Shown here: positions 9,001 through 17,301 of the stretch, in pieces
How positions within the stretch are numbered: the first letter of the stretch is position 1
Layout: each line of letters starts with the position of its first letter
Assembly: GCA_000998275.1 (NCBI GenBank)
Contig: LCDA01000002.1
Location: 1-46,707 of the forward strand
Reading direction: 5' to 3'
From: Candidatus Collierbacteria bacterium GW2011_GWA2_42_17
GTDB taxonomy: Bacteria > Patescibacteriota > Microgenomatia > UBA1400 > MFAQ01
Length of the DNA: 46,707 nt
Notes under the pieces: generated by a model
Told to the model about the DNA's origin: nothing
Databases searched by the model: none
What the model saw: only the letters and a program-made list of their open reading frames with translations
Position numbers and translations under genes: made by a program

Positions 9001-9547
9001 TTCCTTTTAACTCAAGTTGTAAACTGGTATTGTACGCACCGCTTTTATCCTTAGCCACTTCTTCAATAAAAGCTCCGGAAAAAAACTTGCTTTCCTTCCA
9101 CATATCAGTATTTAACAGAACCTTTTCCAGGGCCTGTTGGGCAAAAATATCATCCGCCGTTACAGTCAAAGAAATCCAACCCGCCTGTTTAAAATCAATA
9201 CCTGCCAAAGTGGCGTTTGGGGGTAGTAATAAAGCTATCTGATCGAGATAATCTTTATAGCGAAACTTGTTCTTATTAATTCTTTCAAACTCGGTTACTA
9301 TTAACTTTGTTAAAACGAATCGACTCAGCCTTTCATTATTACTCAGCATGGCACTGGAGATACTTGCAGACTCACCCTCTACATTTTTTAATTTATTATT
9401 CAAAATGATTGTGGAAATCACCACATACATTGTTGCTCCCACAAAATATGCCGAAAACAATCCAAACAACGAAAAGGTCACTATCTTTGTCCAGTTTCTA
9501 CCGGTATAAGCCTTTCGTTTTTTGCTAATTAAATTTACCTTAATCAT
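8993..9547 (-). CDS. pilN: Type IV pilus assembly protein PilN-like
   Basis: 184 aa. The short N-terminal cytoplasmic motif MIKVNLISKKRK resembles the PilN segment (INLLPW-like) that docks into PilM. A single membrane helix follows at about 25-48, then a coiled coil (LKNVEGESASISSAML) and an alpha/beta domain with LLPPNATLAGIDF. It overlaps pilM by 4 bp and pilO by 8 bp, which suggests coupled translation. Confidence 0.85.
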   Translation of the reverse strand: MIKVNLISKKRKAYTGRNWTKIVTFSLFGLFSAYFVGATMYVVISTIILNNKLKNVEGESASISSAMLSNNERLSRFVLTKLIVTEFERINKNKFRYKDYLDQIALLLPPNATLAGIDFKQAGWISLTVTADDIFAQQALEKVLLNTDMWKESKFFSGAFIEEVAKDKSGAYNTSLQLELKGNG

Positions 9548-10557
9548 GAATTTTCAGTCGCTAAACCATAAGCTATCGCAAAAACCGGTCCCAAAGCTGA
9601 ATTCTTTTGATCAATACTCATCCCCGAAAAAGGGTTACCCATCACGATTTCAACTCCAGAAAGGGACTCTGACAAATAGGGGATTAGACCAAGTAGATAT
9701 GCTCCTCCCCCTGTCAAAATTATTCTATTTACTGTTGACTCGGGGTGTTCATTTTGATAAGCGATGGTCAGTTTCTTCAATTCACCGGCCAAGTTGTCAA
9801 TCACCGGCTTCAAAACAGTAAACATCTTACCCTCAAGCTGATCCTTTACCATTCCGTACGTCCTCTTGTAACTTTCGGCCTGGTCTAGGGGCAGTCCAAA
9901 GGCGTCTGCAATCAACTTAGTCATCACCAAGCCTCCAAACGGTAGGTAATAATTTCCAAAGATCTGTTCTTTACCGGCCAAAACCAACCCCGTACCACTG
10001 GACCCAATATTTACCAGAATAGAAGGGTTTTCATCACTCATAACTGATGAAAAAGACCTCATCAAAGCGGGAATCTCATTTTCCAGCCTCAAAGGTGATA
10101 ACTCAACCAGCTCCAGTAGTTGAACATAAGCATCCGACACCGGTGTTGGTACCGCCACTACATAAACCGAAATTTTTTCATCACCCTTTATCTTATTTGG
10201 TTTATTCAAAACTGCCCATGACGTCTCCACCTCATTAGGGGGAAAGGGGACAGATTGATCCAGCTCCCATTTTATTGCCGTTGCCAGTTCTGGTGAAGAC
10301 ATAATCGGCAACTGCATTAACTTGGAAAACACCAACGACTCGGAAATAGAAGCAACAACTTGTTTACCCTTAAGACCGGCACTCTTAATTAACTCTTTCA
10401 AGTGATCGGCCAGGGCAATTTTCTCGGCGTTATTCATCGCCATTAGATTCTTATTGGAAGGATTAGCGGCCACAACTACCGCCGAGATTTTTTTCCCGTC
10501 AATCTTAAGAATTTTAATACTTGTAGAACCAATATCTAAACCAAAATGGGCAGCCAT
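9544..10557 (-). CDS. pilM: Type IV pilus assembly ATPase-like protein PilM
   Basis: 337 aa, actin/FtsA-like fold. The phosphate-1 motif is FGLDIGSTSIKILKI at residues 5-19. A later adenosine-type motif is IILTGGGAYLLGL. PilM forms the cytoplasmic ring that binds the PilN N-terminus. The ATG start lies 9 nt from a TATACT box, and a 54 bp gap separates it from the prepilin genes, so pilMNO may have its own promoter. Confidence 0.93.
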   Translation of the reverse strand: MAAHFGLDIGSTSIKILKIDGKKISAVVVAANPSNKNLMAMNNAEKIALADHLKELIKSAGLKGKQVVASISESLVFSKLMQLPIMSSPELATAIKWELDQSVPFPPNEVETSWAVLNKPNKIKGDEKISVYVVAVPTPVSDAYVQLLELVELSPLRLENEIPALMRSFSSVMSDENPSILVNIGSSGTGLVLAGKEQIFGNYYLPFGGLVMTKLIADAFGLPLDQAESYKRTYGMVKDQLEGKMFTVLKPVIDNLAGELKKLTIAYQNEHPESTVNRIILTGGGAYLLGLIPYLSESLSGVEIVMGNPFSGMSIDQKNSALGPVFAIAYGLATENS

Positions 10558-10566
10558 ACTGTACTC

Positions 10567-10572
10567 AGTATA
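10567..10572 (-). promoter_or_regulatory. Probable -10 upstream of pilM
   Basis: TATACT on the minus strand, 9 nt before the pilM ATG, inside the only gap (54 bp) in this part of the operon. No SD is present. A very short leader is predicted. Confidence 0.4.
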
Positions 10573-10611
10573 CCTTAATTTACAATATCAAAACATCATC
10601 AATTACCAAAA

Positions 10612-11361
10612 TTACTGAACAATACTTCCTCCGGAGAACAGGGCATAATCAAAAACCGACGGTATACTATCAGCAGCCGACTCATCATACTGCAGTCCGT
10701 ACTTTACCGTTTGACTTCCAGACTGCACTGACCCGGTCGACTTTATTGACTTTATCTGTGAAGGAAATTCTGCACCGACAGGCAATACCCTTAATAAAGC
10801 CGGAGAACCTAAGACAGTAATTCTCACCTTAACCACGTTGATATTCAGAGCAATATTGGGTGTTCTTTTTGCATAACCTCCAGAACCGGCTGTCGCAACG
10901 GTAAACCCATTTAAACCGTCATAATCATAGGCATAATCGGTGACAGTTCCGGAACTCGTTATCACGGAAATAAAAACTGCTGGTTTATTACTTGGATTAT
11001 CATTGTCCGGCCCCCAGTAAACAATAAAACTCGTTAAAGCGGCATTTGCCGGTTGCAAATTAAGCTCTACAGTACTCCCAATATCCATTGATCCCAAGTC
11101 CACACTACTCTTACCGATATCGGATTTTTCTGCATAATAATCCGTCCCCATTAGCCCGGCCGTGCTTCCCGACGGATTCATAATTAACTGTTCTAAACCA
11201 GTCTGGGCAAAAAGTAATGCTTGAACTCCCTCAGACTCCGACTGTTGAATTTTTGTGTCGACTGTCGAACGAGAAGCTAAAGACACCGCCAAAGTACTCA
11301 CAACCGTCATTATCAGCACCAGCACCAAAGCTACCTGTCCTTTGTGTTCACCTTTTATCAT
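10612..11361 (-). CDS. PilX-like minor pilin / pilus-associated membrane protein
   Basis: 249 aa. The N-terminal region GQVALVLVLIMTVVSTLAVS is a pilin-like hydrophobic helix but lacks the canonical G^FxxxE cleavage motif. It is followed by a Ser/Gln-rich helix (SRSTVDTKIQQSESEGVQALLFAQTG, split). This is the layout of PilX N-terminal domains. The rest is a beta-rich Gly/Ser domain. It is the last gene of the prepilin block, with a 1 bp gap after the preceding prepilin gene. Confidence 0.7.
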   Translation of the reverse strand: MIKGEHKGQVALVLVLIMTVVSTLAVSLASRSTVDTKIQQSESEGVQALLFAQTGLEQLIMNPSGSTAGLMGTDYYAEKSDIGKSSVDLGSMDIGSTVELNLQPANAALTSFIVYWGPDNDNPSNKPAVFISVITSSGTVTDYAYDYDGLNGFTVATAGSGGYAKRTPNIALNINVVKVRITVLGSPALLRVLPVGAEFPSQIKSIKSTGSVQSGSQTVKYGLQYDESAADSIPSVFDYALFSGGSIVQ

Positions 11362-11362
11362 T

Positions 11363-11887
11363 TCAGTTTATACCGCTATTAAGCAAATTTATGTCCTTGT
11401 TAAAAACACCCGTAGCCACTTCACCGGATTTTCCGCTGGCATTGGCTTCAATCACCATTTTTATCTTATCATTAACCCCGGATCTACAATACCAAGTAAA
11501 CTCCATTTTTGTTACCTCGATCTCCGGGTTACTAATAGGTACGGCTGAGTCCGAAGACACCACTCCTCCCGAAAGAGAATAGGTTGCTTTTCCACCGGCA
11601 AGATCCATCACCACTAGAGTACTCCCGCTAACACCACTAGTTCCGGCTGCTACACAGCTTAGTCTGTCACTGGTACCAACGCGGACGACCTCACCATAAC
11701 GCAAACTCCTCTCAATCATTTCATCCAAAGACCTCAAACTATTATTTAACGCCGTCTGAATATCACTGATACCACTCGAACGGAAACTCCGATAAAAAAT
11801 TGCTGTCCCACCCGCTAACACGATAACTAAAAGCGATACTGCCACCACCAACTCAACCAACGTATATCCCCTTAATCTGTTTTTCAT
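11363..11887 (-). CDS. Type IV prepilin-like protein (PilW/GspJ-like)
   Basis: 174 aa from ATG at 11887. The leader is MKNRLRG^YTLVE, with Glu5 after the predicted cleavage, followed by a long hydrophobic helix VVAVSLLVIVLAGGTAIF. The frame is open 21 codons further upstream, but the ATG at 11887 overlaps the previous stop as ATGA and gives a proper class III signal, so I chose it. The C-terminal domain is beta-rich with two cysteines. It is probably a minor pilin of the tip complex. Confidence 0.8.
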   Translation of the reverse strand: MKNRLRGYTLVELVVAVSLLVIVLAGGTAIFYRSFRSSGISDIQTALNNSLRSLDEMIERSLRYGEVVRVGTSDRLSCVAAGTSGVSGSTLVVMDLAGGKATYSLSGGVVSSDSAVPISNPEIEVTKMEFTWYCRSGVNDKIKMVIEANASGKSGEVATGVFNKDINLLNSGIN

Positions 11888-12297
11888 TTTGTCAATTTTG
11901 CTAATATCTGAGAAAACTCGGTCGTAATCTCTTTGTCTGCATCCTTCCACACGATCTTCACCGTCATCTTCGTACCATTCGGAATACCGGTACTGTCATA
12001 AGTAATCGTACATACATACTTAACTGGATCAGGATTATCCACACAGGTGCTATAACCACCTTGCGGGTTAGGACTCTGAAAAAATAATGTTGGTTCCAAA
12101 TCTCTTGCCTGACGATAGTAATTCAACTGATTCTGAGCAATATTTGTCGCCGCATTTTTACCAGCCTGGAAGCTGGCCAAGCTTAAAGATCTAGAAATAA
12201 GATCCGATACCCCCACCAAAACTACGGCAATAATTCCCACGGCTACTACAATCTCAATCAGTGACTGCCCTTTGTTGTTTTTAAGGATATGTTTCAT
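11884..12297 (-). CDS. Type IV prepilin-like protein (PilV/GspI-like)
   Basis: 137 aa. The leader is MKHILKNNKG^QSLIE with Glu5 and the hydrophobic run IVVAVGIIAVVLVGV. The helix is followed by GKNAATNIAQNQLNYYRQAR, typical of PilV/GspI minor pilins. It overlaps the upstream gene by 17 bp and the downstream one by 4 bp (ATGA). A Cys pair in the C-terminal part (CVDN, YVCTI) could form a disulfide. Confidence 0.8.
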   Translation of the reverse strand: MKHILKNNKGQSLIEIVVAVGIIAVVLVGVSDLISRSLSLASFQAGKNAATNIAQNQLNYYRQARDLEPTLFFQSPNPQGGYSTCVDNPDPVKYVCTITYDSTGIPNGTKMTVKIVWKDADKEITTEFSQILAKLTK

Positions 12298-12778
12298 ACT
12301 CTTTTGTACTGATATTTCCGTTTGCGTCTGTTTTTACTACCACAGTGTAGGGATCATTGGAATTTTGAATAGGAAACTCTCCAACTTGACTGATAGCTCC
12401 CGTTCCTGCCCCAAAATAGATATCTACTGTGTCCGTAAAAAATACTTTCGTCAATACTTCCTCATTAGCTTTCACCAATATTTCTACGCCGTTACAAAAT
12501 GCGGAAGTGGTCATGGTCACACAACCCTCTCCTGCGCAATCTGCTTTTAAACGATACCTTTCCAATTTGGAACCGCAACCTGCAGGATAAACCAAGTTTT
12601 TTGCCATTGCTTGTACTTTCCTCATCTCTGTTGCAAAATTCCTGGCATCATTCATCGCTGCCTGCCTTTGACTAAAACGAAAATAAGCAGCTATTGACAT
12701 ACCCGACATTAAGATAATAATGGCAATCACCACTATCAACTCGATCAATGTAAAACCACTATGTTTTATTATCCTCAT
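12281..12778 (-). CDS. Type IV prepilin-like protein (GspH/FimT-like)
   Basis: 165 aa. The leader is MRIIKHSG^FTLIE with Glu5 and a hydrophobic core LIVVIAIIILMSGMSIAAYF. The following helix ARNFATEMRKVQAMAKN resembles GspH/FimT pseudopilins. There are four Cys in the middle (AGCG, DCAGEGC). It overlaps neighbours at both ends (4 bp and 17 bp), so the cluster is a translationally coupled operon. Confidence 0.8.
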   Translation of the reverse strand: MRIIKHSGFTLIELIVVIAIIILMSGMSIAAYFRFSQRQAAMNDARNFATEMRKVQAMAKNLVYPAGCGSKLERYRLKADCAGEGCVTMTTSAFCNGVEILVKANEEVLTKVFFTDTVDIYFGAGTGAISQVGEFPIQNSNDPYTVVVKTDANGNISTKEYETYP

Positions 12779-13143
12779 GGATTGGTGACCGATTTTGCTC
12801 CACCTTCATAACAACTTGCTGTCAGAGTATACCCACCACCTGCCGGTGCGTAAGTATAAGTCGTGGTTGGGCAAGGTTTTGGATCAAGTGGGGTAGTTGT
12901 TAAAGTAACTACCGTAGTTGTCAAAGGACAGGTAACAGAGGGGTAAATTAAAGCCGGATACTCTCCATCGATTGATCGGCACATCTCCAAAGCTTGTCGA
13001 ATAGCCTCCATATCGGAGCTTCTTCTAGCATTCCTGGAATTTTTGCTTATCGTCGTATAAGACACCACCCCGGCCGCAAAAATCACCGCAATTATTGTAA
13101 TTACTACCAAGAGCTCAATAAAAGTAAAGCCGTTTCTTTTCAT
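12775..13143 (-). CDS. Type IV prepilin-like protein (GspG-like)
   Basis: 122 aa. The leader is MKRNG^FTFIE, hydrophobic helix LLVVITIIAVIFAAGVV. The SRNARRSSDMEAIRQALEM region and EYPAL motif are the usual GspG-like pilin spine found in several proteins of this cluster. A Thr/Pro-rich loop (TTTVVTLTTTPLDPKPCPTT) precedes a short C-terminal sheet. It overlaps the upstream gene by 4 bp. Confidence 0.82.
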   Translation of the reverse strand: MKRNGFTFIELLVVITIIAVIFAAGVVSYTTISKNSRNARRSSDMEAIRQALEMCRSIDGEYPALIYPSVTCPLTTTVVTLTTTPLDPKPCPTTTYTYAPAGGGYTLTASCYEGGAKSVTNP

Positions 13144-13550
13144 TGTAAATTAGCTACACAATAATGAGTTTTTCCTGCCCAAGTACACCCCGAACCGGAG
13201 TTCCCTGAGGTGTCTTTTTCCATCAACGCACAGATACAGTAGCTCGTAGTGGTTGCGCAGGTTGTGTTTTCAACATATTTATAAGTAGCATCATTTATGG
13301 GGTCTACCGGCCAAGAACTTTTCAAATACGAAGCAGCCGTCGAACACGTCGCCGGATATTTGTAACTGTTCGCAGAATAATACTGTTCCAAGGCATTCTG
13401 CATGGCTACTAAGTCCTGTTTTCTTCTTGAGTCTCGTCCACTTTTTTGAGTTGCCGAGTACGACACCGTTGCCAAAGCAACGAGAATTCCGATAATCCCG
13501 ATTACTACCAACAACTCCAATAGGGTGAAGGCGTTTTTAATTTTATCCAT
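13140..13550 (-). CDS. Type IV prepilin-like protein (GspG-like)
   Basis: 136 aa using ATG at 13550. The frame is open 19 codons further, but that extension would put a non-signal peptide ahead of the leader and overlap the upstream gene. The leader is MDKIKNA^FTLLE, with Ala rather than Gly before the cut, an allowed but less common residue. The motif RDSRRKQDLVAMQNALEQYY follows. Six cysteines are clustered near the C-terminus (CATTTSYCIC, GCTW, HYC), suggesting a disulfide-stabilised tip. Confidence 0.8.
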   Translation of the reverse strand: MDKIKNAFTLLELLVVIGIIGILVALATVSYSATQKSGRDSRRKQDLVAMQNALEQYYSANSYKYPATCSTAASYLKSSWPVDPINDATYKYVENTTCATTTSYCICALMEKDTSGNSGSGCTWAGKTHYCVANLQ

Positions 13551-13551
13551 T

Positions 13552-13986
13552 TTATTGATTATTAACTTGATAAATAACTCCGGTGTTTGTAGTTCCTCCA
13601 CAAGCAACGACAGGAACTAATTTCGTTGAATCTGCTGTATTTTCCAAACAGGCAGTAATTGAATAACTCAGATTTGAATTTAACGCCGTATAAACATAAT
13701 TTGCCCAAGTACTTCCCTTGGGATCAAGAAATACAACCGTGGAATAACCTCCGTTTATCAAATATGTTGTTTGATCGGCAGTCGAAAGAGTTGCTGGATA
13801 TTTTCCGTTGTTGTCGTTTCGATATAATTCCAAAGCCTTCTGAAGCTGACTGAGATCGCTTTTTCTTTGCACGTCTCTGGCTCTGGCTCTGGCTTGATTG
13901 AAGTTAAAAATTGCCATTCCGGTAAGAACGGCAATAATCCCCATGGTGACCAATAGCTCGATTAAGGTAAATCCGTTTTTTTTCAT
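13552..13986 (-). CDS. Type IV prepilin-like protein (GspG-like)
   Basis: 144 aa. The leader is MKKNG^FTLIE with Glu5, hydrophobic helix LLVTMGIIAVLTGMAIFNF. It has the conserved RDVQRKSDLSQLQKALELY and GKYPA block and two C-terminal cysteines (ACLEN, VACGG). The stop is 1 bp before the next start. It closely parallels the flanking pilin genes, so the set probably arose by tandem duplication. Confidence 0.83.
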   Translation of the reverse strand: MKKNGFTLIELLVTMGIIAVLTGMAIFNFNQARARARDVQRKSDLSQLQKALELYRNDNNGKYPATLSTADQTTYLINGGYSTVVFLDPKGSTWANYVYTALNSNLSYSITACLENTADSTKLVPVVACGGTTNTGVIYQVNNQ

Positions 13987-13988
13987 TA

Positions 13989-14534
13989 TTATTTTGCTTT
14001 TATTAATCCAGTTTCGGTAATCTTATAATTACATGGAGAAGAACCGCAATCGGCTCCATCTGATGCCCAATCGGTTTTTGTGGTGGTTCCGGATATCACT
14101 ACGACATCTTTGTCTTCAAGATTTTCCAGAGAAGTGTAATAAGCAAAACTACTCAAAGAGGCGTCTGGTTTGTAGTAATATTTTCTTGCGTTATCCGCAT
14201 CAACCGGTAGTTTGTCTAAATAAATCGTCGATTTTCCATTAAAACAATATGTAAATTTAGTCGTGCAGGCTGCGGGAGAACTGCAGGTGTCAGGTGCAGA
14301 GGTAGAACTACACATAATTTGACCGCTTCCGTTACTGCTCGGGTATGAACCCGCATCGTTGTAGTAAAGCTCAAGTGCCTTAGCTATCTGATTTAGGTCA
14401 TTTTTTCTCTGTGTGTCTTTGGACTTAACGGTTGCTTGAGTAAACGAACCAATTCCAATAACGGACAATATACCGATAATCGCCATCACCAAAATTAACT
14501 CAATCAAAGTAAATCCTCCCATTTGTCTTCTCAC
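13989..14534 (-). CDS. Type IV prepilin-like protein, first of the seven-gene pilin cluster
   Basis: 181 aa with GTG start at 14534. The leader is MRRQMGG^FTLIE. The internal ATG at 14522 would give a leader without positive charge, so GTG is preferred. CACAAT lies 6 nt upstream of the GTG. The helix LILVMAIIGILSVIGIGSF is followed by DTQRKNDLNQIAKALELYYN and SYPSS. It is Cys-rich (MCSS, DTCSS, AACTT, YCFNG, DCGSSPC). It is separated from pilD by 31 bp. Confidence 0.82.
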   Translation of the reverse strand: MRRQMGGFTLIELILVMAIIGILSVIGIGSFTQATVKSKDTQRKNDLNQIAKALELYYNDAGSYPSSNGSGQIMCSSTSAPDTCSSPAACTTKFTYCFNGKSTIYLDKLPVDADNARKYYYKPDASLSSFAYYTSLENLEDKDVVVISGTTTKTDWASDGADCGSSPCNYKITETGLIKAK

Positions 14535-14565
14535 AAATTCATTGTGCTTTAAACCTAATCAAATG

Positions 14566-15396
14566 TCAAACAAGTAGCCCCATATACCAACTCCAAACCG
14601 ATCCGCCCCATACCAGAGCAATAACTGTTCCGGCAATCAAAAACGGTCCGAATGGTAAATACTGACCTAGCTTTTTCTTTCCGAACACTATCAAGGTCAT
14701 CCCTACAACCGCCCCCAAAACGAAAGAGAAGAACACACCTGGAACTATTTTCGGCCACCCTAGCAGTAGCCCAAGAGCGGGTGCCAAATAAATATCACCC
14801 ATTCCAAAACCGTCAACCTTTTTAATCATTTTAGTTAGCATTTGAATAATCAAAAAAAGTAAGCACAGACCCAGTCCAGATAGAAGAGCTTGCACAAAGT
14901 CCGTGACCTGCATAATACCAAAGCCGGTTAATCCCACGCGATAAAACAGAGCCAAAGAAAAAAGTAATAGGTTAAGACTAAACGGGATTACCATATATAG
15001 TAAATCCGTCATAAATATGGCCAACATCACCATTCCGACAGTTAGCCAGAACACCGGCTGAATAAAACTCCAAGGAGACCCAACTAGCTTAAAAAAATTA
15101 AAACCCACCAAAAACCACCACACAAACATTACCCCGGTCAAAACTTCAATCAGAGGATAACGGATCGAGATCTTTTTATGACAATAAGCACATCTTCCCC
15201 TGAGCCACAAAAAAGAAAACAAGGGAATATTATAAAACCATGCCAGCTGATGTTTGCATTTTGGGCACATGGATCTACCGGATAGGGGAGAGGAACCATG
15301 AGACACGCGAAAAATTACCACATTCAAAAAAGATCCCCAAATCATGCCCATCACAAATATAAATAAAACTATCAAAACCATAGAACAATGATACAT
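14566..15396 (-). CDS. pilD: Prepilin peptidase / N-methyltransferase PilD
   Basis: 276 aa. It cleaves class III signal peptides and methylates the new N-terminus of the pilins encoded here. It begins with a membrane helix (GMIWGSFLNVVIFRVS), then two CxxC pairs (MCPKCKH, RCAYCHK), and several helices carrying the aspartyl protease pair: Asp in MTDLLYMVIP and the GxGD motif FGMGDIYL. I start at ATG 15396, preceded by AAGGA on the minus strand. The frame continues 18 codons upstream, but that part is a terminator hairpin. Confidence 0.92.
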   Translation of the reverse strand: MYHCSMVLIVLFIFVMGMIWGSFLNVVIFRVSHGSSPLSGRSMCPKCKHQLAWFYNIPLFSFLWLRGRCAYCHKKISIRYPLIEVLTGVMFVWWFLVGFNFFKLVGSPWSFIQPVFWLTVGMVMLAIFMTDLLYMVIPFSLNLLLFSLALFYRVGLTGFGIMQVTDFVQALLSGLGLCLLFLIIQMLTKMIKKVDGFGMGDIYLAPALGLLLGWPKIVPGVFFSFVLGAVVGMTLIVFGKKKLGQYLPFGPFLIAGTVIALVWGGSVWSWYMGLLV

Positions 15397-15420
15397 CAAA
15401 TTCCTTCGTTCCAGAGCACA

Positions 15421-15447
15421 AAAAAGAGGGGGCACACCCCTCTTTTT
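15421..15447 (-). terminator. Intrinsic terminator after the major-type pilin gene
   Basis: Stem GAGGGG/CCCCTC extended by five A-T pairs, loop GCACA. A U-tract follows on the minus strand; the reverse orientation would also work. It separates the pilin gene from pilD, so the pilin can be expressed above the rest of the operon. Confidence 0.8.
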
Positions 15448-15464
15448 CAAGTAATACTAAATTC

Positions 15465-16049
15465 TTACTGGAAACACTGGACGCACTGTCCGGCGTCTCT
15501 TTGGTCAACTGTACAACCCGCGGTGACTACACCTGCTGTTGCGATGTTATAGATTGTTTGAGCGTCAGATCTGTTTGACTTACTCTCGGGGGGAAAACAA
15601 ACTCCCACTCTGGTCGTACTACCCGAAGTCAAATACAAGGTAGTTGATAGTCCGTCAAAGAAGGTGTCCTTTATCTCGCCATCAACACTTAGAGTGTTAT
15701 CGATACAAGTTTTCATTAAGGCATCATGACCAGGCGACCCAGCCTTATTAACAAGGACAGCTGGGAAAGGATAGGCCGTTGTCGGAGTCCTTAAAGTATC
15801 AATTGTTGCTGATGTGCAGTCATACACAGCACCAGTCATTTTGTACCAAGGTAGATAGCCATGTGTTGCGTAATATCTCTGTGAGGAACCAAGCATCTCA
15901 ATCGCCGCACTCCTGTTGTTCGTGTCACGAGCTTTTTTCAACTGTTCAAACGGGTCGATTGCGGCTAGTAATCCAGCAGCCAAAATTCCCAAAACACCGA
16001 TGACAATCAAAAGTTCCATCAATGTGAAACCTTTATTTGTTTTATTCAT
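15465..16049 (-). CDS. Probable major type IV pilin
   Basis: 194 aa. The leader is MNKTNKG^FTLME with Glu5, helix LLIVIGVLGILAAGLLAAI, then DPFEQLKKARDTNNRSAAIEM and a globular domain. The C-terminal segment has four cysteines (GCTVDQRDAGQCVQCFQ), a likely D-region. It stands apart from the other prepilin genes, between pilC and pilD, and has its own terminator. That suggests abundant expression as the fibre subunit (inference). The leader is A/T-rich without an SD. Confidence 0.83.
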   Translation of the reverse strand: MNKTNKGFTLMELLIVIGVLGILAAGLLAAIDPFEQLKKARDTNNRSAAIEMLGSSQRYYATHGYLPWYKMTGAVYDCTSATIDTLRTPTTAYPFPAVLVNKAGSPGHDALMKTCIDNTLSVDGEIKDTFFDGLSTTLYLTSGSTTRVGVCFPPESKSNRSDAQTIYNIATAGVVTAGCTVDQRDAGQCVQCFQ

Positions 16050-16096
16050 TTTTTATTATTTTTTATAATTGCAACAACTAATATCACTATGAATGA

Positions 16097-17299
16097 TTAA
16101 AACTGACTTGTCAAGTTATATATAGGCATGATCACGGCTATCACCAAAAAACCAACACCTATACCCATAACAATCATAATCATCGGTTCAATAGCCGTTG
16201 TTAGTGCCTTAATTTTTGTCTCACTTTCACCCTCATAAAAGGTCGCTAGTTTTGCCAACACTTCATCCAGTTTTCCGGTTTCTTCACCAACAGAAATCAT
16301 CTGCCCTAAAATAGGAGGAAAGACCTCCAAGGACTGAATGGCTTCGGCCAAACTTACTCCCTTTTCAACCAAAACCGCCGCTTGTCTTACTTCCGCCCCG
16401 TATACCTTACTCCCCAAAGTCTCCGAAACAATTTGCAAAGTATCCAAAATTGGAATTCCAGCTCCTAGCAAAACACTCACCGTTCTGGCAAACTCCGTCA
16501 AAATAATATCCTTTCGTAGTTTTCCCCAAATAGGGATTCGAAACGTTAACTGCTCGACAATCAGAGAACCTACTTCTGTTTTTGCCCAGTTTCCGATCAA
16601 AACTGACGCCAAAGCAACAACTATCGCAATTCCGTACCAAAACCTCACCACAATATCGCTAATTCCCATTAAAATCCTCGTGGGTGTTGGCAACTCGGCT
16701 CCAAAATCCTTATACATCGCGGTGAGTTTTGGCACTACAAACACCATCATGATTGCTCCGATGACTACCATACCGATAGATACGATCATGGGGTATACCA
16801 TTGCTCCTTTTGTTTTACTCCTAAACTCTCTCTGTTTATCCAAAGCGTCGGCCAATTTCTTTAGAACCTGATCAAGCACCCCGGCCGACTCACCGGCCCG
16901 AACCATGGCGATATACACCGTAGTAAAACCACCTCCGGAACCCTGAAGGGCCTCAGCCAAACTCGAACCCGCCTCAACTTCCGTCAAAACCTTCTCTATC
17001 ACTGTTTTCAGTGCCGGTGTCGACTGCATCTTCAATATTTTTAAGGCATTGACCAAGGGCAATCCGGCACCCACCATCGTCGCCAGTTGTCTAGTAAAGT
17101 TGGTTATCTCATCCTGTTTGGGTTTGGAAAATTTACCAAAAATGGAATCAAAATTGAGTTGGTCTGCTTCCGTAAGCGAAGTAATAATCATTCCCTTACC
17201 ACGCAAGATTGAAACCACTTGTTTTTGATCAGTTGCCTCCATCACACCACTAGAGGCGTTTCCTTTTTGATCTCTTACTTTGTAATTGAAAGCTTTCAT
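16097..17299 (-). CDS. pilC: Type IV pilus inner-membrane platform protein PilC
   Basis: 400 aa, the usual length. Two GspF domains occupy about 65-190 and 270-395, each with ARxL/GxxL signatures (TRQLATMVGAGLPLVNALKI and ARTVSVLLGAGIPILDTLQI). Three membrane helices are visible, including VYPMIVSIGMVVIGAIMMVFV and the C-terminal one. It anchors the PilB/PilT motors and feeds pilins into the fibre. It starts 2 bp after the pilT stop. Confidence 0.95.
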   Translation of the reverse strand: MKAFNYKVRDQKGNASSGVMEATDQKQVVSILRGKGMIITSLTEADQLNFDSIFGKFSKPKQDEITNFTRQLATMVGAGLPLVNALKILKMQSTPALKTVIEKVLTEVEAGSSLAEALQGSGGGFTTVYIAMVRAGESAGVLDQVLKKLADALDKQREFRSKTKGAMVYPMIVSIGMVVIGAIMMVFVVPKLTAMYKDFGAELPTPTRILMGISDIVVRFWYGIAIVVALASVLIGNWAKTEVGSLIVEQLTFRIPIWGKLRKDIILTEFARTVSVLLGAGIPILDTLQIVSETLGSKVYGAEVRQAAVLVEKGVSLAEAIQSLEVFPPILGQMISVGEETGKLDEVLAKLATFYEGESETKIKALTTAIEPMIMIVMGIGVGFLVIAVIMPIYNLTSQF

Positions 17300-17301
17300 T
17301 A

